64,000 bases of DNA, from the NCBI GenBank assembly GCA_900472605.1, contig UCJD01000012.1, positions 124,001-188,000 of the forward strand, read 5' to 3'. Positions 54,215 through 63,956 of this stretch are shown here, in pieces. The notes beneath the pieces were generated by a model that saw only the letters and a list, made by a program, of their open reading frames with translations, was not told the origin of the DNA and made no database searches. This stretch comes from Hyphomicrobiales bacterium (GTDB taxonomy: Bacteria; Pseudomonadota; Alphaproteobacteria; Rhizobiales; Rhizobiaceae). Numbering within the stretch: the first letter of the stretch is position 1; every line of letters begins with the position of its first letter. The translations under genes and the position numbers were made by a program.

Positions 54215-54999
54215 CGTGGTTCCTCCAAGTTGGTCGTTATGGCATCGTTCGGTGCATTGAAGAGGGTGTCGAGAATGTCGGCCTCGATCTCGGCCGCCCG
54301 TGCGCGCGCCGCGCCGTCCAATATCCGTGGGCGCGGCAGTTCGATGGAGACCTCGCGGATGACGCGGGCCGGGCGCGGGGAGAAGATATAGATGCGATCG
54401 GAGAGATAGACCGCCTCGCGCACATCATGCGTGACGAGCATCGCGGTCCAGTCGTGCTGTGACCACATCTCCTGCAGCCAGCGCTGCATGCCTGCGCGCG
54501 TCAAAGCGTCGAGCGCGCCGAACGGCTCGTCGAGCAGCAACATTGGCTTGTCCTGCACCACAGTGCGCAGCAGTGCTGCGCGTTGCCGCATGCCGCCGGA
54601 CAATTCCGAAGGATAGTGCTGTTCGAAGCCGTCGAGACCGAATTCGGAAAACAGTGGCAGCACTCGTCGGCGCGCTTCTGCGCGGCGCATGCCCTGAACC
54701 TCGAGGCCGAGCGTGGTGTTGTCGATTATACGCCGCCACGGCATCAGCGCATCGCGCTGCGGCATGAAGGCGAAGGGGCGGATCGTTCGGTCAAGCGCTT
54801 TGCCGTCGAAGTGTATACTGCCGCCCTCAGGTTCATGTGCGCCGGTGAGAAGCTTGAACAGCGTGGATTTTCCGGAGCCCGACGGCCCGAGGATGGAGAC
54901 GAATTCGCCGGGTTTGACCGTCAGCGAGATATCGGACAGAACAGGGGTCTCGCCGTAGCGGCAGGTGATTTGGTCCAGTTCCAGTCGCGGCGCGGTCAT
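54211..54999 (-). CDS. thiZ: thiamine-precursor ABC transporter ATPase
   Basis: The 262-residue ATPase has Walker A GPSGSGKST (about 38-46), MPQRDALMPW (Q-loop of the SsuB/TauB/ThiZ type), signature LSGGMRQRAALLRT and Walker [12 protein letters not shown]. It powers the ThiX permease. The start is the ATG at 54999, overlapping the permease stop as ATGA; a longer frame to 55029 lies within the permease. GGGAAG is the ribosome site. Confidence 0.88.
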   Translation of the reverse strand: MTAPRLELDQITCRYGETPVLSDISLTVKPGEFVSILGPSGSGKSTLFKLLTGAHEPEGGSIHFDGKALDRTIRPFAFMPQRDALMPWRRIIDNTTLGLEVQGMRRAEARRRVLPLFSEFGLDGFEQHYPSELSGGMRQRAALLRTVVQDKPMLLLDEPFGALDALTRAGMQRWLQEMWSQHDWTAMLVTHDVREAVYLSDRIYIFSPRPARVIREVSIELPRPRILDGAARARAAEIEADILDTLFNAPNDAITTNLEEPR

Positions 55000-55820
55000 C
55001 GGGCGCTTCCCTTTCCGCGTCTCATCCATGGCATTGCGATATGTTCGGCGATGACGGTGAGACCGAACAAAGTGAGGGTCAGCACGGCGCTGACAAGCAC
55101 AGCGGCCAGCACCAGATCGGGCCGGAAATTGTTCTTGGCGTTCAGCATGTAAATGCCGAGCCCTTTGGCGGCGCCGGCGTATTCAGCGAAGATCGCGCCG
55201 ACCACGGCGTAGGTGATGGATATCCTGAGGCCGGCGAAGAAGAAGGGCAGGGCGGATGGCAGACGGGTAAGCACGAACTGCTTCCAGCGCGGCGCGCCCA
55301 TCGAGGCGACCAGTTGCTGCAACTCATCTTCGGTCGATTGATAGCCCTGGCAAAGCGCCACCAGCATCGGGAAGAAGGTGACGAGCGCGACAAGGAGAAT
55401 CTTCGGCATCAGCCCGAAGCCGAACCACAGCACGATCAGCGGCGCGATGGCCACCAGCGGCAGCGTCTGGCTGATGATAAAGAGAGGAAACAGCGCGCGA
55501 CGCAGGGACTGGCAGAAATCGATCAGGACCGACAGGATGAAGGCTGCAGCAAGCGAGCAGCCGAAACCGGCAAGTGTCGCCCGCAAGGTCGGGAGCGTGT
55601 TGTCCAACAAGGCCTGCCGGGACTGAAAGGTCTGCGCGAGGACGCGGGACGGCGCGGGCAAGGTCGTGGGTGAAATACCCGAGAGACGCACATAGGCCTC
55701 CCAAGCCGCCAACAGCAGGCAGACGGCCGAGATTGCTGGTAGCGCCCGGCCAAGACCGGTACGGATATGATGTTGCAGGTCGCAAACGACCTGCCGTGAA
55801 GGCGAGCGTGATATCGACAT
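54996..55820 (-). CDS. thiX: thiamine-precursor ABC transporter permease
   Basis: The 274-residue permease has about six helices. The BPD-transp signature region runs through GYQSTEDELQQLVASMGAPR and KQFVLTRLPSALPFFFAGLR, typical of SsuC/TauC/ThiX proteins. It lies 37 bases after the YkoF gene, in the same transcript behind the riboswitch. Specificity for a thiamine precursor comes from ThiY and the riboswitch rather than the permease itself. Confidence 0.87.
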   Translation of the reverse strand: MSISRSPSRQVVCDLQHHIRTGLGRALPAISAVCLLLAAWEAYVRLSGISPTTLPAPSRVLAQTFQSRQALLDNTLPTLRATLAGFGCSLAAAFILSVLIDFCQSLRRALFPLFIISQTLPLVAIAPLIVLWFGFGLMPKILLVALVTFFPMLVALCQGYQSTEDELQQLVASMGAPRWKQFVLTRLPSALPFFFAGLRISITYAVVGAIFAEYAGAAKGLGIYMLNAKNNFRPDLVLAAVLVSAVLTLTLFGLTVIAEHIAMPWMRRGKGSAR

Positions 55821-55857
55821 GGGAGCAACCGTTTGGGGCGCGAGTGTGGGGCGGCGC

Positions 55858-56466
55858 TTAACGCTTGGATGGGCTGTTTGCCGAGACGGTAAGGTCGATT
55901 GTCACATGGCCCGCCGGTGAGCCGAAGCGCACCAGCGCCTCGTGCACCGTCGAGAAAACCGCGCCAGTGTCGCCGCGCAGCTTCGTGCAGAAGTTCTTCG
56001 ATTTTTCGAAGACGCCCGAATTTTTCAGGAAGTCGATGCAGCCGTAGATCTCGTCCATGTGGCCGTCGATCCCGAGCGTATAGAGCGAAAACTGCGCAGC
56101 CGTTTCCTGGCCGAGAACAGGGGCGTTCTTGACTGCCTGGTGCGCCCTGGCCTTGCGCTCGTCGAGCGGCGCCATGGGACCGGTCAATTCGGGTGTCTGG
56201 CAGATCGGATCGTCAGGCTCTCCGGGGCAGCCACGCGAGATGGTCGCATGCAGCACGCAATGCTTGCCGCTACTTGCCGCTGCCGCGAACAGATCGCGCA
56301 TGGCGGCGAAGACGACATCAGGCGTGCCGATGATCAGGGTTGAAATGTCATCCGTCTCGATCCGCAGCCGATCGCGATGGGGATCGAGCGCGGAAAGCGC
56401 ATGGGTGATGACACCGACGAAATCGTCGGTCATGGGATACAGTGAAATCTGCGCGCCGGAAAACAT
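55858..56466 (-). CDS. ykoF: YkoF-type thiamine/HMP-binding protein
   Basis: The 202-residue protein has two tandem ferredoxin-like domains (about 5-85 and 110-195), the YkoF fold that binds thiamine or HMP in each half. Recognisable parts are QISLYPMTDDFVGVITHAL and, in the second half, FSLYTLGIDGHMDEIYGCID. It is the first gene after a TPP riboswitch and is co-directional with thiXZY, matching known thiamine-precursor operons. The ATG at 56466 lies about 17 bases from the aptamer end. Confidence 0.85.
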   Translation of the reverse strand: MFSGAQISLYPMTDDFVGVITHALSALDPHRDRLRIETDDISTLIIGTPDVVFAAMRDLFAAAASSGKHCVLHATISRGCPGEPDDPICQTPELTGPMAPLDERKARAHQAVKNAPVLGQETAAQFSLYTLGIDGHMDEIYGCIDFLKNSGVFEKSKNFCTKLRGDTGAVFSTVHEALVRFGSPAGHVTIDLTVSANSPSKR

Positions 56467-56483
56467 CGCTCTACCTCGCTCCG

Positions 56484-56570
56484 CTGGCATTATCCAGATC
56501 AGCTTAAGGGTCCACGATCGTGCGATCGTATCTCAGCCCCGGCATTACGGAGCACCCCTGTGATGCCGGG
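56484..56570 (-). promoter_or_regulatory. TPP riboswitch (THI box)
   Basis: Read on the minus strand, the aptamer has the conserved pieces in order: ACAGGGGTGC, GGGGCTGAGA, then ACCCTT and GCTGATCTGGATAATGCC. P1 is formed by GGCAT and ATGCC at the ends. The aptamer ends about 17 bases before the ykoF ATG and no terminator intervenes, so control is probably at translation initiation. Confidence 0.95.
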
Positions 56571-56867
56571 TTGATACGCCAAAGGCCGAAAGAGCGCAAG
56601 GGCTATACATTGGGCAAATGAGCTATCACTTCGCAGCGATTTCTATTCGGCAATCTCAAACTCCCATGCGGCGGAAAGCATCCTGTTAGCAGGGGCTTAG
56701 GCACGCTTCGTAAGGCTGATCGCGCGTCGCAGGAAGCAAAACCGACGCGAAATATGGCGGAAAAAGGACAGAATTTCTAAGCCAGTCCACAACCGGGGGC
56801 GGTGGTTCCTCGCGATCGGGGCGCGGTCCGATTAGTTTCAGCGCAGAGTGAAACACCGGAGCGATAG

Positions 56868-57854
56868 ATGAAACGCCTTCTGATTCTCGGCACAGCGCTT
56901 GCCGCCCTTTTCTCCGTTCAGGCCCATGCCGAAGAGCCGACGAAGCTTCTCAATGCGTCCTATGACGTTTCGCGCGAGCTTTTCGCCTCGGAGAACGAAG
57001 CCTTCATCAAGCAGCATCCCGGCGTTACCATCGACCAGTCGCATGCCGGCACCTCCAAGCAGGCGCGCTCGATCATAGAGGGCCTGGAAGCCGACGTCGT
57101 CACCTTCAACCAGTCGACCGATATCGATTTCCTGGCGAAGAATGGTTTCGTCTCCAAGGATTGGACCAAGGCGTTCCCGAACAACGCGTCGCCCTTCTAC
57201 TCCTTCCCATCCTTCCTGGTGCGCGCCGGCAATCCCAAGAACATCAAGGACTGGGGCGATCTCGCCCGCGACGACGTGCATGCGGTTTTCCCGAACCCGA
57301 AGACGTCGGGCAACGCGCGCTACACCTATCTTGCCGCCTATGCCTGGGCCAAGGAGGCCTACAAGGGCGACGAAGGCAAGATCGAAGCCTATATTACCAA
57401 GATCTTCGATAACGTACCGGTCTTCGACACCGGCGGACGCGCCTCCACGACGACCTTCGTCGAGCGCGAGACCGGCGATGTCCTGATCACGTTCGAGGCG
57501 GAGACGCGCGGCATCGAGAAGCAGTACGGTTCCGACAAGGTTCAGGGCGTGATCCCGTCGGTCAGCCTGCTTGCCGAATTCCCCGTCGCAGTGGTCGACA
57601 AGATTGCCGCCAAGCATGGAACCGAGGCGCTCGCGAAGTCCTATCTCGATTTCCTCTACACTGAAGAAGGCCAGCGGATTGCCGCGCAGTTCGGCCATCG
57701 CGTTCGCGATGAGAAGGTGGTCGGCGAGTTCAAGGATCAGTTTCCGGCAATCCGCCTCGTCAATGTCGACGATACGTTCGGTGGTTGGGAAAAGATCCAG
57801 AAGGAGCACTTCGCCTCCGGCGGCATTCTCGACAAGCTTTATGGCAGCCGTTAA
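56868..57854 (+). CDS. sbp: sulfate ABC transporter substrate-binding protein
   Basis: The 328-residue protein has a signal peptide (about 1-21, ending AHA). It then has the Sbp/CysP fold: LLNASYDVSRELFASENEAF, QSHAGTSKQARSIIEGLEAD and PNPKTSGNARYTYLAAYAWA, the sulfate-coordinating loops. It is followed by cysT, cysW and cysA. CCGGAG precedes the ATG. Upstream, GTTTCA and TGAAAC form a small inverted repeat (56837-56853) of unknown meaning. Confidence 0.92.
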   Translation: MKRLLILGTALAALFSVQAHAEEPTKLLNASYDVSRELFASENEAFIKQHPGVTIDQSHAGTSKQARSIIEGLEADVVTFNQSTDIDFLAKNGFVSKDWTKAFPNNASPFYSFPSFLVRAGNPKNIKDWGDLARDDVHAVFPNPKTSGNARYTYLAAYAWAKEAYKGDEGKIEAYITKIFDNVPVFDTGGRASTTTFVERETGDVLITFEAETRGIEKQYGSDKVQGVIPSVSLLAEFPVAVVDKIAAKHGTEALAKSYLDFLYTEEGQRIAAQFGHRVRDEKVVGEFKDQFPAIRLVNVDDTFGGWEKIQKEHFASGGILDKLYGSR

Positions 57855-57939
57855 GCCCTAACCAGACATCATATCGCTTGGCTCGGCTGGCGTTCGCCTG
57901 CCGGGCCGCTTTCGTCATCGTGCTTGTAGGGCAGGACTT

Positions 57940-57963
57940 ATGAAACAGGGAATGACCGCTTGA
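57940..57963 (+). CDS. possible 7-codon leader overlapping the cysT start
   Basis: An ATG at 57940 opens a 7-codon frame (MKQGMTA) whose TGA (57961-57963) overlaps the TTG start of cysT. A moderate ribosome site (GGGCAGGA) precedes it. It could couple translation to the weak TTG start, or be chance. Confidence 0.25.
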   Translation: MKQGMTA

Positions 57964-58781
57964 GACGCAATGTCCTGCCCGGATTACGCCTGTCGCTGGG
58001 CGTGACCCTTCTCTATGTCGGCCTTATCGTCGTCCTGCCTCTGGCCGCCCTCGTGTTCAAGGCCGCAAGCCTCGGACCGGAGGACTACTGGCGTATCGTG
58101 TCGTCCTCGCGTGCGCTCGCAAGTTACCGGGTGACGGTGCTGTCGGCGCTCGGCGCCACGATCTTTAATCTGTTTTTCGGTTTCGCGCTCGCCTGGGTGC
58201 TGACGCGCTATCGCTTTCCCGGCTGGCGCCTCGTCGATGCGATGGTCGATCTCCCATTCGCGCTGCCGACGGCGGTGGCCGGGATCGCCTTGACAACGCT
58301 ATTTGCGGCAAACGGCTGGTTCGGTTCGGTGCTTGAGGGTATCGGCATCAAGGTTGCATATACCCCTATTGGGATCATGGTCGCCATGTGCTTCACCAGC
58401 CTTCCCTTCATCGTGCGCACGGTGCAGCCGGTTCTTGAGGATCTCGACCCCGCATATGAAGAGGCCGCCCAGTCGCTGGGTGGTTCGGACTGGACGATCT
58501 TCCGCAAGGTCATGCTGCCATTGCTGACGCCGGCGCTGCTTGCCGGCGTGTCCTTGTCCTTCGCCCGTTCGCTCGGAGAGTTCGGCGCCATCATCTTCAT
58601 CGCCGGCAACCAGCCGATGTCGACGGAGATCACAGCGCTGCTCGTCTTCATCCGGCTCGAGGAATACGACTACCAAGCCGCCGCGGCGATCGCCTCGGTT
58701 CTGCTGCTGACAGCTTTCGTCATGCTGGCTCTCACCAACTGGATGCAGGCGCGGGCGCTCCGATATACGGTGAGGAACTGA
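57960..58781 (+). CDS. cysT: sulfate ABC transporter permease
   Basis: The 273-residue permease has six helices and the CysT/ModB pattern, with the EAA loop EEAAQSLGGSDWTIFRKVML near 172-192. No ATG or GTG lies between the upstream in-frame stop and the first helix, so the start is the TTG at 57960, preceded by AGGGA. It pairs with CysW. Confidence 0.9.
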   Translation: MRRNVLPGLRLSLGVTLLYVGLIVVLPLAALVFKAASLGPEDYWRIVSSSRALASYRVTVLSALGATIFNLFFGFALAWVLTRYRFPGWRLVDAMVDLPFALPTAVAGIALTTLFAANGWFGSVLEGIGIKVAYTPIGIMVAMCFTSLPFIVRTVQPVLEDLDPAYEEAAQSLGGSDWTIFRKVMLPLLTPALLAGVSLSFARSLGEFGAIIFIAGNQPMSTEITALLVFIRLEEYDYQAAAAIASVLLLTAFVMLALTNWMQARALRYTVRN

Positions 58782-58783
58782 GC

Positions 58784-59692
58784 ATGAGCAGCACTCCCGT
58801 CCGCCGCAAACCGCCGCGTGTCGGCGATCAACCGATTGTCAGACGCACATTGATCGCCCTGGTGCTCGTCACCGGCGCTTTCCTCATTCTGGCGCCGCTT
58901 ATTATCATCGGGGTCGAAGCCTTCGCCAAGGGGTGGCAGGTCTACAGCGCCACGATCAGCCATCCGGATACGCTGCATGCAATCATGCTGACTGTGCTGA
59001 CCGCGCTGATCGCTGTGCCCATCAATACCGCCTTCGGCGTCGCCGCCGCGTGGTCGATCACCAAGTTCGATTTCTGGGGCAAGCGTTTCCTGCTTGTGCT
59101 TATCGAGGTGCCGTTCTCCGTATCGCCGATCGTCGCCGGCGTTGCCTACCTCTTCGTCTACGGCCTGCAGGGCATTTTCGGGCCAACGCTTGAGGCCTAT
59201 GACATCAAGATCCTGTTCGCCATTCCAGGGATCGTGCTCGCCTCGATGTTCGTGACCGCACCCTTCGTCGCGCGCGAACTCATTCCGCTCATGCAGGCAC
59301 AAGGGCGCGACTTGGAGGAGGCGGCGACGTCGCTCGGCGCGTCCGGCTGGCGCACGTTCTTCTCGGTCACGCTGCCGAATATCAAATGGGCAATGCTCTA
59401 CGGCGTCGTGCTTTGCAATGCGCGCGTGATGGGTGAATTCGGCGCCGTGTCGGTGGTCTCGGGCAATATCCGCGGCCAGACGAATACACTGCCGCTGCAT
59501 ATCGAACTGCTCTATCACGATTATCAGGCAACCGGCGCCTTCGCCGCGGCCTCGATCCTGGCGGTCATCGCCATCTTCACCATCATCGCCAAGGTGGCGC
59601 TCGAACGCCAGGGAGCCGGTCGCCGCTCCAGCAGCGCCAAGCCCGCAGCGCATCAGGCGCTCGTTGCCCAGCCAGCAGAGAAAAGCTCATGA
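58784..59692 (+). CDS. cysW: sulfate ABC transporter permease
   Basis: The 302-residue permease begins with a charged N-terminus and a first helix near 24-47. It contains [20 protein letters not shown] and the EAA loop [20 protein letters not shown], both typical of CysW. It starts 2 bases after cysT. The final 30 residues are Ala- and Ser-rich and variable. It overlaps cysA as ATGA. Confidence 0.92.
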   Translation: MSSTPVRRKPPRVGDQPIVRRTLIALVLVTGAFLILAPLIIIGVEAFAKGWQVYSATISHPDTLHAIMLTVLTALIAVPINTAFGVAAAWSITKFDFWGKRFLLVLIEVPFSVSPIVAGVAYLFVYGLQGIFGPTLEAYDIKILFAIPGIVLASMFVTAPFVARELIPLMQAQGRDLEEAATSLGASGWRTFFSVTLPNIKWAMLYGVVLCNARVMGEFGAVSVVSGNIRGQTNTLPLHIELLYHDYQATGAFAAASILAVIAIFTIIAKVALERQGAGRRSSSAKPAAHQALVAQPAEKSS

Positions 59693-60723
59693 AGATCCGC
59701 CTCGACCACGTCGTCAAAACCTTCGATACGTTTCGCGCCGTGCGCGATGTTTCGCTGGATATTCGTAGCGGCGAACTTCTCGCGTTGCTGGGGCCATCGG
59801 GTTCCGGCAAGACCACGATCCTGCGCATGGTCGCCGGTCTTGAATATTCGGATGGCGGCCAGATCTTCTTCGGCGATCAGGATGCGACCGATATTCCGGT
59901 GCGCAATCGTGGCGTCGGTTTCGTCTTTCAGCATTACGCGCTCTTTCCGCACATGACGGTTGCCGAAAACATCGCGTTCGGCATGAAGGTATCGAAGGTC
60001 AAGCGCGATAAGGCTGCCATCGCGGCGCGCGTTGTCGAGCTGCTACGCCTCGTGCGGCTAGAGGGGCTGGGAGATCGGTTCCCGGCGCAGATCTCCGGTG
60101 GACAGCGCCAGCGCGTTGCCCTTGCCCGCGCGCTCTCCGTCGATCCGAAGGTGCTGCTTCTCGACGAGCCGTTCGGCGCGCTCGACGCCAATGTTCGTCA
60201 CGACCTGCGCCGCTGGCTGCGCGAGATCCACCATGAGCTCGGCATCACCACAATCTTCGTGACCCACGACCAGGAAGAGGCGCTCGATCTCGCCGATCGC
60301 GTCGTGATCCTGAAGGATGGCAAGATTGTCCAGGAGGGAACGCCCGAGCAGGTCTGCCGCGATCCGCAATCAGCCTTCGTGATGAAATTCCTTGGTGACG
60401 CCAACGTGTTGCCGGCCGAAATCCGCTCTGGCGTCGCTTATGCCGGCGTCGCCTCGATCGCTGCACCCGGCATTGCCGATGGTGCCGGCGAAATCTACGC
60501 GCGCCCGGCCGATCTCGATTGGTCGGGAGACGGGCCCGGCATCGGCGCCAGCGTCGACCGCGTTCTCGACAGGCCGGATGGTCGCCGCATTCTTGCAAGC
60601 ACCGAAAGTGGCGTGCAACTCGAATTCGACGTCGAACCCGAACGCGTCGTGCGGGCAGGCGATCGTGGCTTCGTCACGGTTCGCCGCGCCAAGGTCTTCG
60701 GCGCAACGCAGGCCGCGGTCTAA
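59689..60723 (+). CDS. cysA: sulfate/thiosulfate ABC transporter ATPase
   Basis: The 344-residue ATPase has Walker [10 protein letters not shown] (about 35-43), Q-loop [12 protein letters not shown], signature [15 protein letters not shown] and Walker [18 protein letters not shown]-type C-terminal region (about 240-340) follows. It drives sulfate import with CysT and CysW. Its stop is only 14 bases from the end of the convergent iron-transport ATPase gene, and no terminator is visible in that gap. Confidence 0.93.
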   Translation: MKIRLDHVVKTFDTFRAVRDVSLDIRSGELLALLGPSGSGKTTILRMVAGLEYSDGGQIFFGDQDATDIPVRNRGVGFVFQHYALFPHMTVAENIAFGMKVSKVKRDKAAIAARVVELLRLVRLEGLGDRFPAQISGGQRQRVALARALSVDPKVLLLDEPFGALDANVRHDLRRWLREIHHELGITTIFVTHDQEEALDLADRVVILKDGKIVQEGTPEQVCRDPQSAFVMKFLGDANVLPAEIRSGVAYAGVASIAAPGIADGAGEIYARPADLDWSGDGPGIGASVDRVLDRPDGRRILASTESGVQLEFDVEPERVVRAGDRGFVTVRRAKVFGATQAAV

Positions 60724-60737
60724 GCCAGGGGAAGTCG

Positions 60738-61490
60738 TCAGATCGCGCCATCGACGATGACGAGCGGCGTTCCCTGCGAGCAGTGTTCGATCCGCGCGTC
60801 GATCTTGTAGATATCGCGCAGCATGGTCTTGGTGATCACGTCGCCGGTCTTGCCGCTGGCCACCATCTTGCCGTTGCTGATGACGACGGTGTTTTCGCAA
60901 TAGCGCAACGCGTGATTGAGATCATGAAGCGCGATGAGAACGATCATGCCATTGCGTCTGGCGGTCGTGGAGATGAAGTCCAGAACCTCCACCTGCCGAT
61001 GCAGATCCAGCGCCGAGGTCGGCTCGTCCATGAGCAGGACCTCCGGATTGCGGATGAGCGCCTGGGCAAGCGAAACCAACTGGCGCTGGCCACCGGAAAG
61101 TTCTCCAAGCCCGCGAAACGCAAGATCGTCGATGCGCAATGCCTTCAAAAGCCGGTCGATCGCTGCCAGCTCCTCGTCGGCCACCCGCCAACCGCTACCT
61201 TGCTTGGCCGATAGCAATACGGACTCGTAGACGGTCAGCACCGCGTTGGCACCGGTGTCCTGCGGCATGTAACAGATCGTTCGCGGGCCGGCCTCGGTAT
61301 CGGAGAGTTCGACCAGCCCCGGCCCCTTGATGAGTGAGGCGATGCGCTTGAAGAGGGTAGACTTGCCGGCCGCGTTCGGGCCGATGATCGCGGTAACGCT
61401 GCCGCCGCGAAGATCGTCGATGCCGACATCCTGGAGGACCTTGACCCGACCATAGGTCGCGCCAACTTGCCTGAGCGCGAGCGCTACCAT
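60738..61490 (-). CDS. iron-siderophore-type ABC transporter ATPase (FecE/FepC)
   Basis: The 250-residue ATPase has Walker A GPNAAGKST (about 37-45), signature LSGGQRQLVSLAQAL and Walker [12 protein letters not shown], with the FecE-like ALHDLNHALRYC. It is the third gene of an operon with a FecCD permease and a binding protein, and overlaps the permease end by 7 bases. It energises uptake of an iron chelate or haem-like ligand; the substrate is not readable. Confidence 0.9.
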   Translation of the reverse strand: MVALALRQVGATYGRVKVLQDVGIDDLRGGSVTAIIGPNAAGKSTLFKRIASLIKGPGLVELSDTEAGPRTICYMPQDTGANAVLTVYESVLLSAKQGSGWRVADEELAAIDRLLKALRIDDLAFRGLGELSGGQRQLVSLAQALIRNPEVLLMDEPTSALDLHRQVEVLDFISTTARRNGMIVLIALHDLNHALRYCENTVVISNGKMVASGKTGDVITKTMLRDIYKIDARIEHCSQGTPLVIVDGAI

Positions 61491-62554
61491 GCGCGTCTCC
61501 TATTGCTGAAAATGAGGACGAAGAAGAATGGTACGCCCACCAGCGCTGTGATCACGCCGATCGGCAGGATGGCGCCGGGAATGAGCATCTTGCTCACCAC
61601 AGATGTCACGGAAAGAAGAAGCGCGCCGCAGATCACCGCGCCGGGCAGGAAGAAGCGCTGATCCTCGCCGACGACCATGCGTGCAATATGCGGACCGACC
61701 AGGCCGACAAAGCCGATCGTTCCCACGAACGACACCGGTATCGCGGCGAGCAGGCTGACGATCATCATCGTCTGCAGGCGCAAGCGCCGTACGTTGACCC
61801 CCATGCTTGCCGCTTTGTCGTCGCCGAGCCGCAGCGCGGTCAAGGCCCAGGCATCCTTCATGAACAAGGGGACGGTCACGACGAGAATGCCGGCCGTGAA
61901 CCAGACCTTCGGCCATGTCGCCTTGGTCAGGCTGCCCATGGTCCAGAAAACAACAGCGGCGAGCGCCTGCTCCGATGCCAGATATTCGAGCAGCGACAGG
62001 GCCGCGTTGAAGGTGAAGACCAGCGCGATGCCCAGCAGCACGATGGTCTCGACGCTGACGCCGCGCATCGTCGACGCGAAATGAATGAACAGGGCCGCTG
62101 CCATCGCCATCAGGAAGGCATTGAGCGGCACCATGTATTGGATGGCACCCGGAAACAACGAAACGCCGCCGACCAGCGCAAGAGCCGCGCCGAAACTCGC
62201 CGCCGCCGAGATTCCCAGCGTGAACGGGCTCGCGAGCGGGTTGGAGAGGATGGTCTGCATCTGCGCGCCGGCAACCGACAGCGATGCGCCGACCGTGACC
62301 GCCATCAGGGCGATCGGCATGCGGATATCCCAGATGATCACCCGCAACTGCGCAGTCACGGCACTCGGGTCCGAAAGGGCTGCCAGCACGTCCGATAGCG
62401 CGTAGTTGGCCGGTCCCAGCGCCATATCGAGCGCGATGCTGAAGCACAGCGCGATCGTGAGGGCGAGCAGGATCACGATGCGACGCAAGGCAAGGGCGCG
62501 ATATTGCGCGCGCCCGGTTGCCGTTGTCTCGATGGCGTTCACAGCCATTCTCAC
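61484..62554 (-). CDS. iron-siderophore-type ABC transporter permease (FecCD)
   Basis: The 356-residue permease has about ten helices and FecCD signatures: VGASLSVAGAQMQTILSNPL, NPLASPFTLGISAAASFG and GTIGFVGLVGPHIARMVVGE. One gene serves both halves of the channel as a homodimer. The frame begins at a GTG (62554) that overlaps the binding-protein stop; an ATG six bases later (62548) is equally possible. Confidence 0.9.
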   Translation of the reverse strand: MRMAVNAIETTATGRAQYRALALRRIVILLALTIALCFSIALDMALGPANYALSDVLAALSDPSAVTAQLRVIIWDIRMPIALMAVTVGASLSVAGAQMQTILSNPLASPFTLGISAAASFGAALALVGGVSLFPGAIQYMVPLNAFLMAMAAALFIHFASTMRGVSVETIVLLGIALVFTFNAALSLLEYLASEQALAAVVFWTMGSLTKATWPKVWFTAGILVVTVPLFMKDAWALTALRLGDDKAASMGVNVRRLRLQTMMIVSLLAAIPVSFVGTIGFVGLVGPHIARMVVGEDQRFFLPGAVICGALLLSVTSVVSKMLIPGAILPIGVITALVGVPFFFVLIFSNRRRAW

Positions 62555-63681
62555 ATGTCCTTCAGAGAGACAAAGTAGCCCTGCTTGTAGTCCAGCGGCA
62601 GGAAGCGGGCGTGCAGTTCCTTGAAGGTCGCTTCGGGATCGAGATCAGCGAAGAGATCGGGATGCAGCCACTTCGCCATCTCCTGGATCGCGACGAACTG
62701 GTAGGGGTTATTGTAGAACTGGTGCCAGATGGCGTGGACATTGCCGTCCGAAACAGCCTTGACGCCGGTGAAGGCCGGGCGCTTTGTCAATGCCTCGAGC
62801 TTGCGGCGGGCTTCCTTGATGTCAGCGCCGTAACCGACGCCAACCCAGGCGCCGCCCGGGACATACTTGTCCCAATTGCCGCCGGTCACGATGATCTGAT
62901 CCGGGTTGGAGGCGATGACCTGCTCCGGATTGACCGTTCCGAACGTGCCGGGGATGATATCCTTGGCCATGTTGATGCCGCCGGCGATCTCAACCATCTT
63001 GCCGAAGTTCTCGTTGCCGAACGACATGCAGCAATCGTCCGAATAGCCACCTGCGCGCTCGACGAAGACCACGGGCTTCTTCGGGTTGCTCTTCTCAAGC
63101 ACATCAGTCACGCGCTTGATGCTGTCGGCTCGGAACTTGATGAAGTCCTCGGCGACCGCCTCCTTGCCCATCAGTTGGCCCATGACGCGCATGCTCGGCT
63201 CGGTGTTTTCCATCGGCTTTTCGCGGAAATCTACGTAGACGAGGGGAATGCCGACCTTGCCGAGCTTCTCGATATAGCCTGCTTCTTCGGTCGCGGTCTT
63301 GGCGTCGATGTTCATCAGGATGACGTCGGGCTTAAGCGCCACGGCCTGCTCGATATCGAATGTTCCATCCTTCATGCCGCCGAATGTCGGCAGCTTGGCG
63401 ATTTCCGGATACTTGGCGAGGTAGGCGTCGTAGGATTCCGGATCGGCCTTGGGCAGATCGTCGCGCCAGCCGACCACATGTTCGAAGGGGTTCTCCTTGT
63501 CGAGAGCCGCGAGGAAGTAGATTTGACGACCCTCGCCGAGAATCATGTGCTTCACGGGAGTATTCACCTCCACGCTTCGCCCCGTCACGTCCTTGATGGT
63601 GACGGTATCGGCCACGGCCGGTAAGGCGGTCGAGATGAAGAACGCGGCTGCTAATGCGTGGATTTTGCCGGTAAGGCGCAT
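62551..63681 (-). CDS. iron-siderophore-type ABC transporter binding protein
   Basis: The 376-residue protein has a signal peptide (about 1-24, ending AVAD) and a class III helical-backbone binding fold. It begins VTIKDVTGRSVEV, with the conserved ALKPDVILMN and NPDQIIVTGG strands. A double cysteine (SDDCCMSFG) is notable in the second lobe. It is the first gene of the operon, and a TGA-N9-TCA box lies 43 bases upstream. It should capture a ferric chelate delivered by a TonB-dependent receptor encoded elsewhere. Confidence 0.88.
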   Translation of the reverse strand: MRLTGKIHALAAAFFISTALPAVADTVTIKDVTGRSVEVNTPVKHMILGEGRQIYFLAALDKENPFEHVVGWRDDLPKADPESYDAYLAKYPEIAKLPTFGGMKDGTFDIEQAVALKPDVILMNIDAKTATEEAGYIEKLGKVGIPLVYVDFREKPMENTEPSMRVMGQLMGKEAVAEDFIKFRADSIKRVTDVLEKSNPKKPVVFVERAGGYSDDCCMSFGNENFGKMVEIAGGINMAKDIIPGTFGTVNPEQVIASNPDQIIVTGGNWDKYVPGGAWVGVGYGADIKEARRKLEALTKRPAFTGVKAVSDGNVHAIWHQFYNNPYQFVAIQEMAKWLHPDLFADLDPEATFKELHARFLPLDYKQGYFVSLKDM

Positions 63682-63723
63682 TGGTGGGTCACTCCCTTGG
63701 ATTTGACCCCGTCTATTATTTTA

Positions 63724-63738
63724 TGACTTTATCAGTCA
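63724..63738. promoter_or_regulatory. IRO box (RirA-type iron-responsive operator)
   Basis: TGA (63724-63726), nine bases, TCA (63736-63738) matches the rhizobial IRO motif TGA-N9-TCA. It overlaps TTGACT, a -35-like hexamer on the minus strand, directly upstream of an iron-transport operon. Repression by RirA under iron sufficiency is the expected role. Confidence 0.65.
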
Positions 63739-63956
63739 AGTTATATCTGGCGCGGATGCCTGAAATTGAGTGACTGTTTATGATTGCCTGAAGATCCCCC
63801 ACCATCTTTGGCCCAGCAGGGCAATTATGTTTCAATGACGAGGCGTTATTGCCCTAAAAGATACAATTTTAAATGTTTAGTAAACTAATAGTAGGACAAA
63901 TTCGAATTGGCAGTATGGGAGGAGCTAATCGCCATGAGGGTGGGAGTTCTGCTGCC

